From NCBI RefSeq assembly GCF_041262585.1, contig NZ_JBGCBZ010000004.1, positions 62,001 to 126,000 on the forward strand: DNA of 64,000 nucleotides. Direction: 5' to 3'. Shown in pieces: positions 1 to 8,748 of this stretch. Made by a program: the position numbers and the translations under genes. This DNA is from JAOEGB01 sp041262585. GTDB lineage: Bacteria; Actinomycetota; Actinomycetes; Streptosporangiales; Streptosporangiaceae. Positions within the stretch are counted from its first letter, which is position 1. Every line of letters begins with the position of its first letter. A model generated the notes under the pieces. The model did not search any database and was not told the origin of the DNA. It saw only the letters and a program-made list of their open reading frames with translations.

Positions 1-1041
1 GGGGACGGCGTAGCCGAGCACCTCGTGTTCGTGCAGTAGGCCCTCTCCTGGCTGAGGCGGGGCGGTGCGCGACAGCGCGACCGCCAGCCCGATCGTGGCG
101 AGCATCACCGCGATCTCGCCGGTGGCGAGCCGGAGGAACGGCGTGCGGGTGGCGCGGGTCTCCAAAGCCGCGATCGTCGTACGGCGATGCCGCCGGCCGA
201 ACCAGCCCAAGGCGATCAAGGCGATGACCTTGGCCAGCACGAGGATTCCGTACCGTGATTGCCAGGCCTGGGCCACAGAACCGACGCGGATCCACGCGTT
301 GATCGTGCCCGAGACGCCGACGGCGACGAAGCAGCACAGCGCGAGGGTGCTGAACCGTCGCACCGCCAAGACGAGATCGGCGGATCCGCGCAGGACGGTC
401 ACGAGCCCGAACAGCCCGCCGACCCAGACCGTGACGGCCGCGATGTGCAGCATCAGGCTGGAGATCGCGAGGTTGTGGTCCGCGGCCGATGCCGAATGCC
501 CGACGTATGCGGGCGGCAGCACAGCGAAGATCGCCACGCCGAGCAGGAGCGCGCGCCCCCAGGCTCCGAGCGGCAGGAATGCTCCGATCGCGATGATCAG
601 GGCCAGCAGGGTGACCAGCACGAACGCCTGGCCCTGCGGGATGTAGAAGAGGAAGGTGGGCAGCACCCCGGATCGCAGTGCCTCACCTATGGGCAGCCCG
701 AGGAAGTCCGACAGGGTCAAGATCAGCGTGAGGGCCGCGCTCACCGCCCAGCCGAGCGCCCAGCGCCCGGCGGACCGGGTGATCGCCGCCGGTGAGCCGG
801 TGCCGCGTGCGAGCGCCACGGCCGCCAGCAATGTTCCGGCGGTGCCCACCGCGCAGATGTCGTGGACGAGCCGGATGAGGGGAAGGCCGAAGGTCGTCAG
901 TGTGCCCGGCGAGGGCAGCCCTTCGATGGTCGGCCTCGGCCGGCCGCCGCCGAACCACAGCGCGAGCAGCAGTACGGCCAATGCCGCAGCGAGGATGCCG
1001 GCGACGGCGAGCGCGCCCTGACGTCGGTTCGGATATCTCAT
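1..1041 (-). CDS. CopD-domain copper membrane protein, 3' end cut by window edge
   Basis: Reading the minus strand from the ATG at 1041 gives an open frame that runs off the left edge (about 347 residues visible). It begins MRYPNRRQGALAVAG and contains many hydrophobic segments. The stretch LRLATGEIAVMLATIGLAVALSRT and the preceding HIAAVTVWVGGLFGLVTVLR are typical of the CopD domain, with histidines in membrane helices that could bind copper. In actinomycetes CopD is often fused to a C-terminal Caa3/CtaG cytochrome-oxidase assembly domain; the last visible residues (HEHEVLGYAVP) could lead into one, but it lies outside the window. The copper role is supported by the nearby ycnI and copC genes, which are transcribed in the opposite direction. 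Confidence 0.8.
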   Translation of the reverse strand, partial: MRYPNRRQGALAVAGILAAALAVLLLALWFGGGRPRPTIEGLPSPGTLTTFGLPLIRLVHDICAVGTAGTLLAAVALARGTGSPAAITRSAGRWALGWAVSAALTLILTLSDFLGLPIGEALRSGVLPTFLFYIPQGQAFVLVTLLALIIAIGAFLPLGAWGRALLLGVAIFAVLPPAYVGHSASAADHNLAISSLMLHIAAVTVWVGGLFGLVTVLRGSADLVLAVRRFSTLALCCFVAVGVSGTINAWIRVGSVAQAWQSRYGILVLAKVIALIALGWFGRRHRRTTIAALETRATRTPFLRLATGEIAVMLATIGLAVALSRTAPPQPGEGLLHEHEVLGYAVP

Positions 1042-1280
1042 CGTCGGATTCCTCGTATCAGGACCGACCCGCCGCGGTGATCCACCTGTTTTCCCGAGTA
1101 TGTCCGCAAGCCGCGCCGGGGACGAGGCAAACGCGGAAGACAACGACCGCATGTTGCTCGAAACAGCGAATACGCAAAGCGCGGAGGTCGCCTGATATCC
1201 GCGCGCAATCACGAGCGGCGGGTCGCTGTTCCAGCCTCGCCGGAGATATCGAGGGCTTTATCGGATAATCTTCTGGCGTC

Positions 1281-1841
1281 ATGCGCGCCAATCTGCCCTT
1301 ACGGCTCGCGCGGTCGGCTGCCTTCGCTGTCGTCTGCGTGCTCCTTGCCGTCGGCGCGCACAGGTTCGCCGGAGGCGCCGGCCCGGCACCGCAGATCATC
1401 CTGTGGGGTGGGCTGGTCGTCATGGCGGTCTCGGCGTCACTGGCCGGACGCGAGCGGTCGCCTTCGACCGTCATCGGTCTGCTCCTCGCGGCGCAGGTGT
1501 TCCTGCACGAACTGTTCGGACCGGCCGTCACCCCTGTGGGAGGACCGCACGGGCACCGCTTGAGCGTGAGCCTGGGCATGCTCATCGCCCACCTCACCGC
1601 CGCTCTGATCACCGGCTGGTGGCTGGCCCGGGGCGAAGCGGCGCTGTGGGGCATCCTCCACAGGCTCGGGGCGGGCGCGATCCGATGGCTGGGTCTCCTG
1701 CTCGCCGTCCTTCAGGCCGATCTGGCCGGAGCGTCGGGCCCGCTCGTCGTGGGGTTCGAACGTGTCGAAAGGCCGCGGCAGGGCCGGGTCCTGCGGCACT
1801 CGGTCATCAGGCGCGGGCCGCCGGTTCTCACCGTCTTCTGA
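1281..1841 (+). CDS. Small polytopic membrane protein of the copper locus
   Basis: A 186-residue protein with about four or five hydrophobic segments (roughly residues 8-28, 36-52, 62-80, 96-118, 132-146). It carries histidine-containing stretches such as FLHELFG and GGPHGHRLS next to membrane segments, which would suit metal handling, but no catalytic motif is visible. It lies divergent from the CopD gene and directly upstream of ycnI and copC, so a role in copper uptake or delivery is inferred from context only. The C-terminal 40 residues are basic and polar and probably cytoplasmic. No specific family name is assigned. Confidence 0.65.
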   Translation: MRANLPLRLARSAAFAVVCVLLAVGAHRFAGGAGPAPQIILWGGLVVMAVSASLAGRERSPSTVIGLLLAAQVFLHELFGPAVTPVGGPHGHRLSVSLGMLIAHLTAALITGWWLARGEAALWGILHRLGAGAIRWLGLLLAVLQADLAGASGPLVVGFERVERPRQGRVLRHSVIRRGPPVLTVF

Positions 1842-1953
1842 GCTCTCGCGCGAGCGGATGCGTATCCGCGGTCGGGCCGGCTTTCGCGCCGGCCGTGTCA
1901 GCTGTACGGCTCGCGCATTTTCGGCATTCACGTAGACGACTGGAGAATCCCTC

Positions 1954-2694
1954 ATGGCACTGACCGCCATCACGCGTCGCGCCGCGGCCATCACAGCCGG
2001 TGCCCTCGCGCTCACCCTGGGCCTGGCCATGCCCGCTCTGGCCCACGTCACGATCAACCCGGGCACCGCCGAGAAGGGCGGCTGGACGAAGATCGCGTTC
2101 CGCGTTCCCAACGAGCGTGACAACGCCTCCACCACGAAGGTGGAAGTGCAATTCCCGACCGATCACCCGCTGCCCTTCGTCTCGGTCCGGCCGATTCCGG
2201 GCTGGGAGGTGAAGCTGACGCGGGGCAAGCTGCCCAAGCCTGTGGTCTCCGACGACGGAGACAAGGTCACCGAGTCCGTCCTGAAGATCACCTGGACCGG
2301 CGGGAAGGTCGAGCCGGGCCAGTTCCAGGAGTTCGAGGCGTCGGTGGGCCCGCTGCCCAAGGACGTCGACCAGTTGCAGTTCCCGACCGCCCAGACCTAC
2401 TCCAACGGCGAGGTCGTCAACTGGGCCGACCCTGCCAAGGCCGACGGGTCGGAGGCGGAGCACCCCGTTCCGTCCCTCAAGCTGGTCGCGCCCTCGGATG
2501 ACGAGGCCGGAGGCCACGGGTCCATGGGCCAGACGCCGTCCGCCGCTCCGGCAGTCGTCGCGATCAAGAACGACTCGCACGCCACGGATGGAAGCTCCGA
2601 CAATACGGCCAGGCTGCTGGGCGGGATCGGCATCGTCGCCGGCATCGCCGGGGCGGCCGTCGGTGTCGCCGGACTGCGGCGCTCCCGCGCTTAG
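1954..2694 (+). CDS. ycnI: YcnI-family (DUF1775) copper-associated surface protein
   Basis: A 246-residue protein with a Sec signal peptide (residues 1-30, cleavage after ALA) whose mature part starts HVTINPGTAEKGGWTKIAFRV. That N-terminal histidine and the following beta-rich domain are hallmarks of YcnI/DUF1775, whose members bind copper through a histidine brace with a nearby tryptophan (GGW). The C-terminus has a low-complexity spacer and one membrane helix (about residues 222-240) ending in RRSRA, so the domain is displayed outside the membrane. It is followed by a strong hairpin terminator and then copC, a usual YcnI-CopC-CopD neighbourhood. Confidence 0.92.
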   Translation: MALTAITRRAAAITAGALALTLGLAMPALAHVTINPGTAEKGGWTKIAFRVPNERDNASTTKVEVQFPTDHPLPFVSVRPIPGWEVKLTRGKLPKPVVSDDGDKVTESVLKITWTGGKVEPGQFQEFEASVGPLPKDVDQLQFPTAQTYSNGEVVNWADPAKADGSEAEHPVPSLKLVAPSDDEAGGHGSMGQTPSAAPAVVAIKNDSHATDGSSDNTARLLGGIGIVAGIAGAAVGVAGLRRSRA

Positions 2695-2713
2695 CGACTC
2701 CAGCAGAGGAAAA

Positions 2714-2746
2714 GGGGCCAAGCGCCGGCAGTGGGCGCTTGGCCCC
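2714..2746 (+). terminator. Hairpin terminator after ycnI
   Basis: A perfect 13-bp inverted repeat, GGGGCCAAGCGCC at 2714-2726 and its complement at 2734-2746, with a 7-nt loop. It lies 20 bp after the ycnI stop codon. There is no T run, as is common for actinobacterial terminators. It separates ycnI from copC. Confidence 0.75.
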
Positions 2747-2811
2747 CATCCAGCGTGATCATCGCCGCCCCTTGGCGTGCATTTCTTCTCCAATCGCTCG
2801 GAGTCGGAAAT

Positions 2812-3381
2812 ATGAAGTTCCTGAGCCTCAGAGCCCTGTTTCTGCTCTGCCTTTCCTGCGCGCTCCTGACGGTCTCGACTGCCCCCGCGCTGGCTCACGA
2901 CAGCCTGAAGAGCAGTTCCCCCGCGAACAACGCCGTCGTGTCCGGGGTCGACCAGATCGAGCTGGAGTTCAGCGCGCACGTCAGCTATCCCGTGGTGATC
3001 CTCCACGATGCGGCGGGGCGCCGCTTCGAGTCCGGCGCTCCCCGCACCGATGGCCCGAAGGTCCTCGAAAGCGTCGCCGGGCCGCTTCCCTCGGGGAGCT
3101 ATGTCATCGCGTGGCGGGTCGTCTCCTCCGACGGCCACCCGGTCGAAGGCGAGATCCCCTTCACGGTGCGGTCCTCGGCTGATCCATCGGCGGGCGTGGC
3201 GGCCCCGGCCACCTCGGCGGCCTCGGCGAATCCCGCCACTCCGGCGTCAACCGCCGACCAGACGTCAGGCGTTCCCGGTTGGGTCTGGGCGGGTCTGGCC
3301 CTGCTGGTGATCATCGGCGCGGTGGCCCTGCTCGGCGGGAGGAAGAAGGACGAGCGTCCCGGCACGGACCCCATCACCTGA
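2812..3381 (+). CDS. copC: CopC-domain copper-binding protein
   Basis: Start taken at ATG 2812 (MKFLSLRALFL), which gives a clean signal peptide cleaved near ALA-HDSL. The mature N-terminal His followed by DSLKSSSPANNAVVSG and the later SSDGHPVEGEIPFTV match the CopC fold, with the amino-terminal His and the C-terminal DGH motif as copper ligands. A low-complexity Ala/Pro/Thr spacer leads to a C-terminal membrane helix (about residues 160-178) and a charged tail, so the protein is membrane-anchored outside. It should work with the divergent CopD protein at the left edge and YcnI. An in-frame start at 2731 would place 27 non-signal residues before the signal peptide and is not favoured. Confidence 0.88.
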   Translation: MKFLSLRALFLLCLSCALLTVSTAPALAHDSLKSSSPANNAVVSGVDQIELEFSAHVSYPVVILHDAAGRRFESGAPRTDGPKVLESVAGPLPSGSYVIAWRVVSSDGHPVEGEIPFTVRSSADPSAGVAAPATSAASANPATPASTADQTSGVPGWVWAGLALLVIIGAVALLGGRKKDERPGTDPIT

Positions 3382-3456
3382 CACCAGGCGGGCCCGATCG
3401 GCTTTCCGCCGCGATCACCATCGGGGAGACGCCTTCCACGCCGATGCCCGCAGGGC

Positions 3457-4629
3457 ATGCCCCGCTGTCAGCCCGCCGTGTGCTCGGCTGCGACCGGCGC
3501 GGTCACGCTACCCCGGGCGTCGGCGGCCCAGCGCCGCGCGGTCGAGCTGCTGCTCGGCCGCCGCGCGGGAGCGGGCGCCTCGCTGTCGGTCTCCCTCGGA
3601 GAGGTGGACCGGGTGCTGCGAACCAGCGGAGTCGCGCCCGAAGGGCTGCACGAGGCCGTCGTACGGCTGCGCGGCCCGGTTCGCGATCTGGCCGGAGAGA
3701 GCGCGGCCCATGCGGCGGCCTGGCGGCAGGCGTTCGCGCGGCTCGACGCTCTCGTCGCCGGTCGTCCGGAGCTGTCCGGCTGGCGTTCATGGCTGGAGAC
3801 CACCGGGCTGGTCAGAAGGCTGGCTCCCACCCCCGACGAAGCGCGCCCGTTGCTCGACCACCTCACCGCGGCGCTGGACCGGCTGCCCTCACCGGGCGTT
3901 CCTCTCAGCCGCCTGGCCTCCGAAACCTGCGGCGACGCGCATGCGCTGGACGAGGGACGCCCCCTGGCCACATTCGCGCTGTCGGCGGCGCGAGCGCTGG
4001 GCGGCAGGCCGTACGCGAGCGAAGGCGGAGCGGACGCCCGCCGCGCGGCCTGGGCCGCGGTCGGCGTCCACCTCGACGACCTGTCCTCCCTCGTGCTCTG
4101 CCTGGGCCTGCCCGGCGACGACCGCACTCCCACCGGGCGCATGCTCAAGGCGGCCACGGCCGCGGGCGAGCCGTGCGTGCTGACCCTTCGCCAGCTACGC
4201 CGCCACGAGACTCCGCTCAGCGCCGGCCTGGTCAGGATCTGCGAGAACCCCGTCGTGGTCGCCGCCGCGGCCGACGAGCTCGGGCCCTCCTGCCCGCCGC
4301 TCGTCTGCACCGGTGGCCGGCCGTCGGCGGCCGTCTGGCGGCTGCTGGAGCTTCTCGCGTGCGGAGGCGCCGCGTTCGCCTACCACGGGGACTTCGACTG
4401 GGGCGGGGTCGCCATCGCCTCCGCAGTCCACGAACGGCTCCGCTTCCTGCCGTGGCGCTTCGACGCCTCCTCCTACGAGGCGGTGCCCTCATCGGCGCCA
4501 CTGACCGGCCGCGCCTGCGCGACGCCCTGGGATCCGGAGCTGGCCCACGCGATGACGCGGCGCGCCGTACGGGTCGAGGAGGAGCTCGTCCTCCCCGATT
4601 TGCTCACCGACCTCGCCGCGCACGCGTAA
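3457..4629 (+). CDS. Orphan JetD-like protein (TIGR02679 family; Wadjet nuclease subunit), N-terminally truncated
   Basis: 390 residues. The segment AQRRAVELLLGR...GASLSVSLGEVDRVLR near the N-terminus and the C-terminal TOPRIM-like DUF2399 domain match the TIGR02679/JetD family, the Topo VI-like nuclease of the Wadjet anti-plasmid system. Likely active-site residues are kept: Glu263 (CENP) and the DxD pair Asp312/Asp314 in HGDFDWGG. Family members normally have about 35 more N-terminal residues before the AQRRAV segment; here the start has no good ribosome-binding site and none of the missing part is found upstream. No JetA, JetB or JetC partner occurs in the window. It is either a decaying remnant or a stand-alone nuclease. 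Confidence 0.75.
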   Translation: MPRCQPAVCSAATGAVTLPRASAAQRRAVELLLGRRAGAGASLSVSLGEVDRVLRTSGVAPEGLHEAVVRLRGPVRDLAGESAAHAAAWRQAFARLDALVAGRPELSGWRSWLETTGLVRRLAPTPDEARPLLDHLTAALDRLPSPGVPLSRLASETCGDAHALDEGRPLATFALSAARALGGRPYASEGGADARRAAWAAVGVHLDDLSSLVLCLGLPGDDRTPTGRMLKAATAAGEPCVLTLRQLRRHETPLSAGLVRICENPVVVAAAADELGPSCPPLVCTGGRPSAAVWRLLELLACGGAAFAYHGDFDWGGVAIASAVHERLRFLPWRFDASSYEAVPSSAPLTGRACATPWDPELAHAMTRRAVRVEEELVLPDLLTDLAAHA

Positions 4630-4690
4630 GGCGAACTCTTGAAGCCTGCTCGACGGCACAGTAATGTCATTCGCTCGCTACGAGCGATCA

Positions 4691-4719
4691 TTGACCGGCA
4701 GTTGACAAGAAGTTACATT
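4691..4719 (+). promoter_or_regulatory. Probable sigma70-type promoter of the M1 peptidase gene
   Basis: TTGACC at 4691-4696 and TACATT at 4714-4719 are separated by 17 bp and lie about 45 bp before the start codon. A 7-bp inverted repeat (TCGCTCG-cta-CGAGCGA, 4671-4687) directly upstream could be a regulator site or the end of the preceding transcript. A second TTGACA at 4702 has no matching -10. Confidence 0.45.
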
Positions 4720-4763
4720 ACGTCGGCAGATCGGGGGGGTCCTCGAAGGGAGAACCGTTCCTC

Positions 4764-6104
4764 ATGGTGCGACGAGTCCTGATCTCCACTGCGGCAGCCG
4801 TACTCTTCCTGGTTTGGGGTGTTCCATCAGCCGCCTTCGCGGTGGACGGCACGCGAACTCCATCATCGCCCTCCTACACGGTCGCCCTGACCAGCAACGC
4901 GTCGGGCAGCACATGGACAGGACACGAGAGCGTCACCTTCACCAACCCGTCCGCGGACCCGTTGGCCGAGGTCTACCTCCGGTTGTGGGACAACTACCAC
5001 GGGACCTGCCCCTCCACACCGGTCACCGTGACCAACGTGACCGGGGGCACGCCGTCCCCGCTGTCCGTCGCCTGTACCGCGCTGAAGATCACACTGCCCA
5101 CCCCGCTCAACCAGAACCAGAGCACCTCGGTCGGGTTCGACCTGAGCATCGTGGTGCCCACCGGCGCGGACCGGTTCGGCCACGACGGGTCCTACAACTT
5201 CATCGGCAACGCGCTGCCGGTGCTGGCAGTCCGCGACGCGAGCGGCTGGCACCTCGACCCGTATACCAACAACGGTGAGTCCTTCTACGCGCTCATCAGT
5301 GACTACTCGGTCACGCTGGACCACCCGGCCTCGCTGCTCGTGCCCGCCACCGGCACCTCCGTCGACACGCCGGGGACGTCCGGCCGTACGATCACCAAGG
5401 CCACCGCCAAGAACGTCCGCGAGTTCGCGTGGGCGGCCGGGCCGTTCGTCAGGACCACCGGCACCACCACCACGGGCGTCGTGGTGAACGTCTACCGGGT
5501 GAGTTCGGTCAGTGCGGGCAGCGCCGGCTCGATGATGACCACCGCGAAGAACGCGCTCGTCGCCCACGCCGGGCGGTTCGGGGCCTATCCGTACGGCGAG
5601 ACGGACGTGGTGCTGGACAACAACTTCTGGTTCGGCGGCATGGAGTATCCCGGCTTCGTGCTCGACGTGGTCAGCTCCACGGCCCTCGCCCACGAACTGG
5701 CCCATCAGTGGTGGTACGGCATCGTCGGCGACGACGAGTACAACAGCCCGTGGCTGGACGAGTCGTTCACCGACTACGCGACCGACCTGTACAACAACAT
5801 CTCGGGCACCAACTGCTGGAACAGCGTCTCCTGGCAGTCGCCGGCCGAGAAGATCAGCAATTCGATGGCCTACTGGGACGCCCATTCGAGCCGGTACGGA
5901 ACCGTGGTCTACAACTACGGCAAGTGCGCGCTACACGACCTGCGGCGCACGATCGGCACGACGGCGATGCAGAACCTGCTGAAGAGCTACGCCACCGCCC
6001 ACTGGTACGGGATCTCGACCACCGCGGACTTCAAGGCCGCCGCCCAGGCCGCGACCTCGGTCGACCTGTCGTCGTTCTGGACCACTCACCGCATCGACGG
6101 CTGA
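4764..6104 (+). CDS. Secreted M1-family (gluzincin) metallopeptidase
   Basis: 446 residues with a signal peptide (about residues 1-26, ending SAAFA). The zinc site is complete: H310-E-L-A-H314 followed by Glu333 in WLDESFTDYATDLY, the HExxH-18-E spacing of M1 aminopeptidases. The GxMEN-type exopeptidase motif is present as FGGMEYPG, with Tyr in place of Asn. The protein has the shorter two-domain form usual for secreted actinomycete M1 enzymes and lacks the long C-terminal helical domain of PepN. Role: extracellular release of N-terminal amino acids from peptides. A good Shine-Dalgarno (AAGGGAG) lies before the ATG. Confidence 0.9.
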   Translation: MVRRVLISTAAAVLFLVWGVPSAAFAVDGTRTPSSPSYTVALTSNASGSTWTGHESVTFTNPSADPLAEVYLRLWDNYHGTCPSTPVTVTNVTGGTPSPLSVACTALKITLPTPLNQNQSTSVGFDLSIVVPTGADRFGHDGSYNFIGNALPVLAVRDASGWHLDPYTNNGESFYALISDYSVTLDHPASLLVPATGTSVDTPGTSGRTITKATAKNVREFAWAAGPFVRTTGTTTTGVVVNVYRVSSVSAGSAGSMMTTAKNALVAHAGRFGAYPYGETDVVLDNNFWFGGMEYPGFVLDVVSSTALAHELAHQWWYGIVGDDEYNSPWLDESFTDYATDLYNNISGTNCWNSVSWQSPAEKISNSMAYWDAHSSRYGTVVYNYGKCALHDLRRTIGTTAMQNLLKSYATAHWYGISTTADFKAAAQAATSVDLSSFWTTHRIDG

Positions 6105-6117
6105 CCGGTTCGCTCGG

Positions 6118-7452
6118 TCAGGTGCTCGCGGGGGAGAGCTCGGCCGCGCCCTCCCCCGACGCCGCGCCCTCCCCCGACGCCGCGCTGTCCCCCGAGGTCT
6201 CGGCGGGCGCCGGCGCGGGTGGCGTACGGACGGCGACGAGGCCGAGCGCGATGGCGGTGAGCGAGCAGACGGCGAGCACCGGCCAGACCTGGTGCCCGAG
6301 CTGGATGAACAGCCAGCCGCCCACCAGCGGACCGGCGGCCGTGCCGAGCCCGACGACGAACTGGAAGGCGCCGATGTACCTGCCCTTGAGACCCGGCGGG
6401 GCCGCGATGCCGGGGTACGCGTAGATCGCCGGGCCGCTGACGATCTCGCCGAGCGACCAGATCAGCGTGCCGGTGATGACGACGGCGGGGCCCATCGGCA
6501 GGCCGTAGAAGGCGACCCCGGCCCCGACCAGGGCGAAGCCCGACACGACCGTCACCCTGAACGGCCAGCTCTGCGAGAGCTTCGTCACCAGCAGCTCGAA
6601 CGCGATCACGATGAAGCCGTTGAGGGACACCGCCAGCGTGTACCAGAAGATCTTCAGCCCGGCCGCCTTCACGTCGAGCGGCAGCGTGGACAGGTACTGC
6701 ACGTAGACGATCGAGTGGAGGAACATGGCGGCGAGGTAGAGGACGAAGCGCCGGTCGCGGAGCACCGCCAGGTGGCGCGGTCCGGACTCGCCGGTCCCGG
6801 TGCTCGTGCCGGCGGCCCGGCCGGGCGGCAGCGCGACCCGGGCGAGCGCGGCGTAGACGAGCGCGATCAGGGCCTGACCCAGGAACAGCAGGTCGTAGCG
6901 CTGGTGGTTGAGGTTGTACAGCGCGAACCCGATCAGCGGCGCGGCCGTGGCGCCGACGTTCAGCCCGAACCGGTACATCGCGAAGATCATGATCTGCCGG
7001 CCCTCGGGCGTCAGCTCCGAAAGGAGCGTGGCGGAGGCGGGCCGGTACATCTGGCCCATGAGGCTGACCAGAGCCACCGCGCACAGCAGCAGCGCGTAGT
7101 TCGGGAGGAACAGCAGCGAGGCGATCAGCGCGCTCGAGCTGCCCATGCTGATCACGGTCGCGTTCCGCGCCCCGAGCCGGTCGGCCAGCGCCCCGCCTAT
7201 GAGGACGCCGACGATCGCGCCCGCGCCGTGGACACCGAGCGCGATCACGGCCTGGCCTGCCGAATAACCCCTGGAGGTCAGGAACAGCACCAGGAAGATG
7301 TTGAGGAACCCGCTCAGGCGGTTCACGAATATGCCGGCCAGAAGTATCTTCACCGCCAGCGGCGACTCACGGAACGTCGCCCACACGGTGGCCCTGTTCT
7401 TGGTGGCGGTCTTCTCGGTAGCGGACCTCTTGGTGGCGGTCATCGTCATAGT
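6118..7452 (-). CDS. MFS transporter, 12-TM type
   Basis: About 444 residues from the ATG at 7452 (MTMTATKRSATEKT). Twelve hydrophobic segments and the loop 2-3 motif GGALADRLGARN (MFS motif A) identify a major facilitator drug/metabolite exporter. The C-terminal tail carries a short repeat (ASGEGAASGEGAAELSP). It is divergently transcribed from the 7.7-23 kb biosynthetic operon, so it may export its product or a precursor, although the operon has its own MFS gene at its far end. A start 90 nt further upstream is possible but adds a basic, non-conserved extension. Its stop lies 14 bp from that of the convergent M1 gene. Confidence 0.85.
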   Translation of the reverse strand, partial: TMTMTATKRSATEKTATKNRATVWATFRESPLAVKILLAGIFVNRLSGFLNIFLVLFLTSRGYSAGQAVIALGVHGAGAIVGVLIGGALADRLGARNATVISMGSSSALIASLLFLPNYALLLCAVALVSLMGQMYRPASATLLSELTPEGRQIMIFAMYRFGLNVGATAAPLIGFALYNLNHQRYDLLFLGQALIALVYAALARVALPPGRAAGTSTGTGESGPRHLAVLRDRRFVLYLAAMFLHSIVYVQYLSTLPLDVKAAGLKIFWYTLAVSLNGFIVIAFELLVTKLSQSWPFRVTVVSGFALVGAGVAFYGLPMGPAVVITGTLIWSLGEIVSGPAIYAYPGIAAPPGLKGRYIGAFQFVVGLGTAAGPLVGGWLFIQLGHQVWPVLAVCSLTAIALGLVAVRTPPAPAPAETSGDSAASGEGAASGEGAAELSPAST

Positions 7453-7540
7453 TTCCGCGAACCGTTTCACGTCCTCAATCGCAATCGTGCGGAAAAACCG
7501 CCGAATCTGAGCGCCTCGCCTGACACGGAAAATGGCGCGC

Positions 7541-7546
7541 ATTATA
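7541..7546 (-). promoter_or_regulatory. -10 box of the MFS promoter
   Basis: A perfect TATAAT on the minus strand, about 90 nt upstream of the MFS start, in an otherwise GC-rich divergent region. No convincing -35 box sits 17 bp upstream (TGTAAA), so activation by another factor or an extended -10 is possible. Confidence 0.4.
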
Positions 7547-7715
7547 ACAGCCCTGCTGTCGATTTACATCCCTCACGCAAGCAAATCGAATCGCGCAATT
7601 GAGAAGATGCACCCCTGTCCGGCTGGTTGTGACGATAAGTCCGCGTCGCAGCGTGATCGTGCACAGGGCTCCCAGCCTCGCGTACGCCGAAGTCCGACCC
7701 CCGGAGAGGACTCGA

Positions 7716-8738
7716 ATGATCAGCGGAACCTTCTGCCGGCTGGACGACCCGCTGCCCAGCCTCCGGCTCACCCCCATCGACGACGGTCCGGCCCTGCGCC
7801 GGTACCCGGGCCTCGCGGCATGCCGCGACCTGATCGGTAACACCACTCTGCTTGACGTGCCGTCCCCCGAGGGCGGCGCGCGGATCGCGGCCAAGTGCGA
7901 GTTCGAGAACCCGGCCGGCTCGGTGAAGGACCGGGTGGCCTACGCGCTGCTGTGCGAGGCGATCCGCGGCCACGACGAGAGCGGACCGCCACTCAAGATC
8001 CTCGACTACTCCGGCGGCAGTCTGGCCAGGGCGTTCGGCTACCTGGCGCAGTTCACCGGCATCCCGATGCGGTTCACGCTGCCGGCCTTCATCCCCGCGA
8101 GCTGGCTGCGCGCCATCGAGGCGTACGGCGTGCAGGCCGACCTGGTGGACGGCGCCAAGGGGATCATGGGCATCGTCGACCTGGCCCTGGACATCGCCGC
8201 GAAGGACCCGAGCTGGACGCTCCTCTACCAGCACCGGAACCTGGCGAACGTCGCCGTCCACCTCTACGGCACCGGCCACGAGATCCTGCGCCAGCTCGGC
8301 GACAGGAAGCCCACGCACTGGATGGCCGGGATCGGCTCAGCGGGCACGCTCGCCGGTGTCGCGCTCGCCCTGCGCGCGAAGTTCCCCGATCTGGCGGTCG
8401 CCGGCATCACCCCCGCCGAGATGCCGTACGGCACGCCCGCCCTTCCCAACACGCAACCCAAGTTCTCCGGTGGTGGCGGGCTCGGCTACGGGCTCCTTCA
8501 TCCCTTCGTCGAGTCGTTCGTCCCGGACACCACGCACATCACGCTGACCGCCCCCGAGGCGTTCTCGGCGATGCGCCGGTTCCTCGACCTCACCGGCATC
8601 CGCATCGGGAGCTCCTCGGCCGCCAACTGGCTCGCGGCGTGGCGGCTGGCCGAGACGCTGCCGCCGGACGCCCTCGTCCTCACCGTGTTCGCCGACGCGG
8701 GACCACCAGAGGAATGGGAACGCGCCGTTTCCTCTTAG
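7716..8738 (+). CDS. CysK-like PLP-dependent beta-replacement enzyme (first gene of the biosynthetic operon)
   Basis: 340 residues from ATG 7716, preceded by GGAGAGGA. It belongs to the O-acetylserine sulfhydrylase / fold-type II PLP family: the PLP lysine is Lys71 in ENPAGSVKDR, a phosphate-cradle loop is GIGSAGTLAG, and a C-terminal GSSSAANW carries the Ser that contacts the pyridine nitrogen. The substrate loop, TSGNTG in true CysK, is changed to YSGGSL (residues 98-103), which argues against plain cysteine synthesis. With the CysE-like gene next to it, the likely reaction is beta-substitution of O-acetylserine by an unknown nucleophile to give a non-protein amino acid. It is followed 10 bp later by the CysE-like gene. 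Confidence 0.85.
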   Translation: MISGTFCRLDDPLPSLRLTPIDDGPALRRYPGLAACRDLIGNTTLLDVPSPEGGARIAAKCEFENPAGSVKDRVAYALLCEAIRGHDESGPPLKILDYSGGSLARAFGYLAQFTGIPMRFTLPAFIPASWLRAIEAYGVQADLVDGAKGIMGIVDLALDIAAKDPSWTLLYQHRNLANVAVHLYGTGHEILRQLGDRKPTHWMAGIGSAGTLAGVALALRAKFPDLAVAGITPAEMPYGTPALPNTQPKFSGGGGLGYGLLHPFVESFVPDTTHITLTAPEAFSAMRRFLDLTGIRIGSSSAANWLAAWRLAETLPPDALVLTVFADAGPPEEWERAVSS

Positions 8739-8748
8739 GAGACTGATC

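Noticed and set aside
3279..4664. A 461-residue plus-strand frame rich in Arg, Pro and Ala.
   Set aside because: It is out of phase with the JetD-like gene, which has clear family motifs; its composition is that of a shadow frame in GC-rich DNA.
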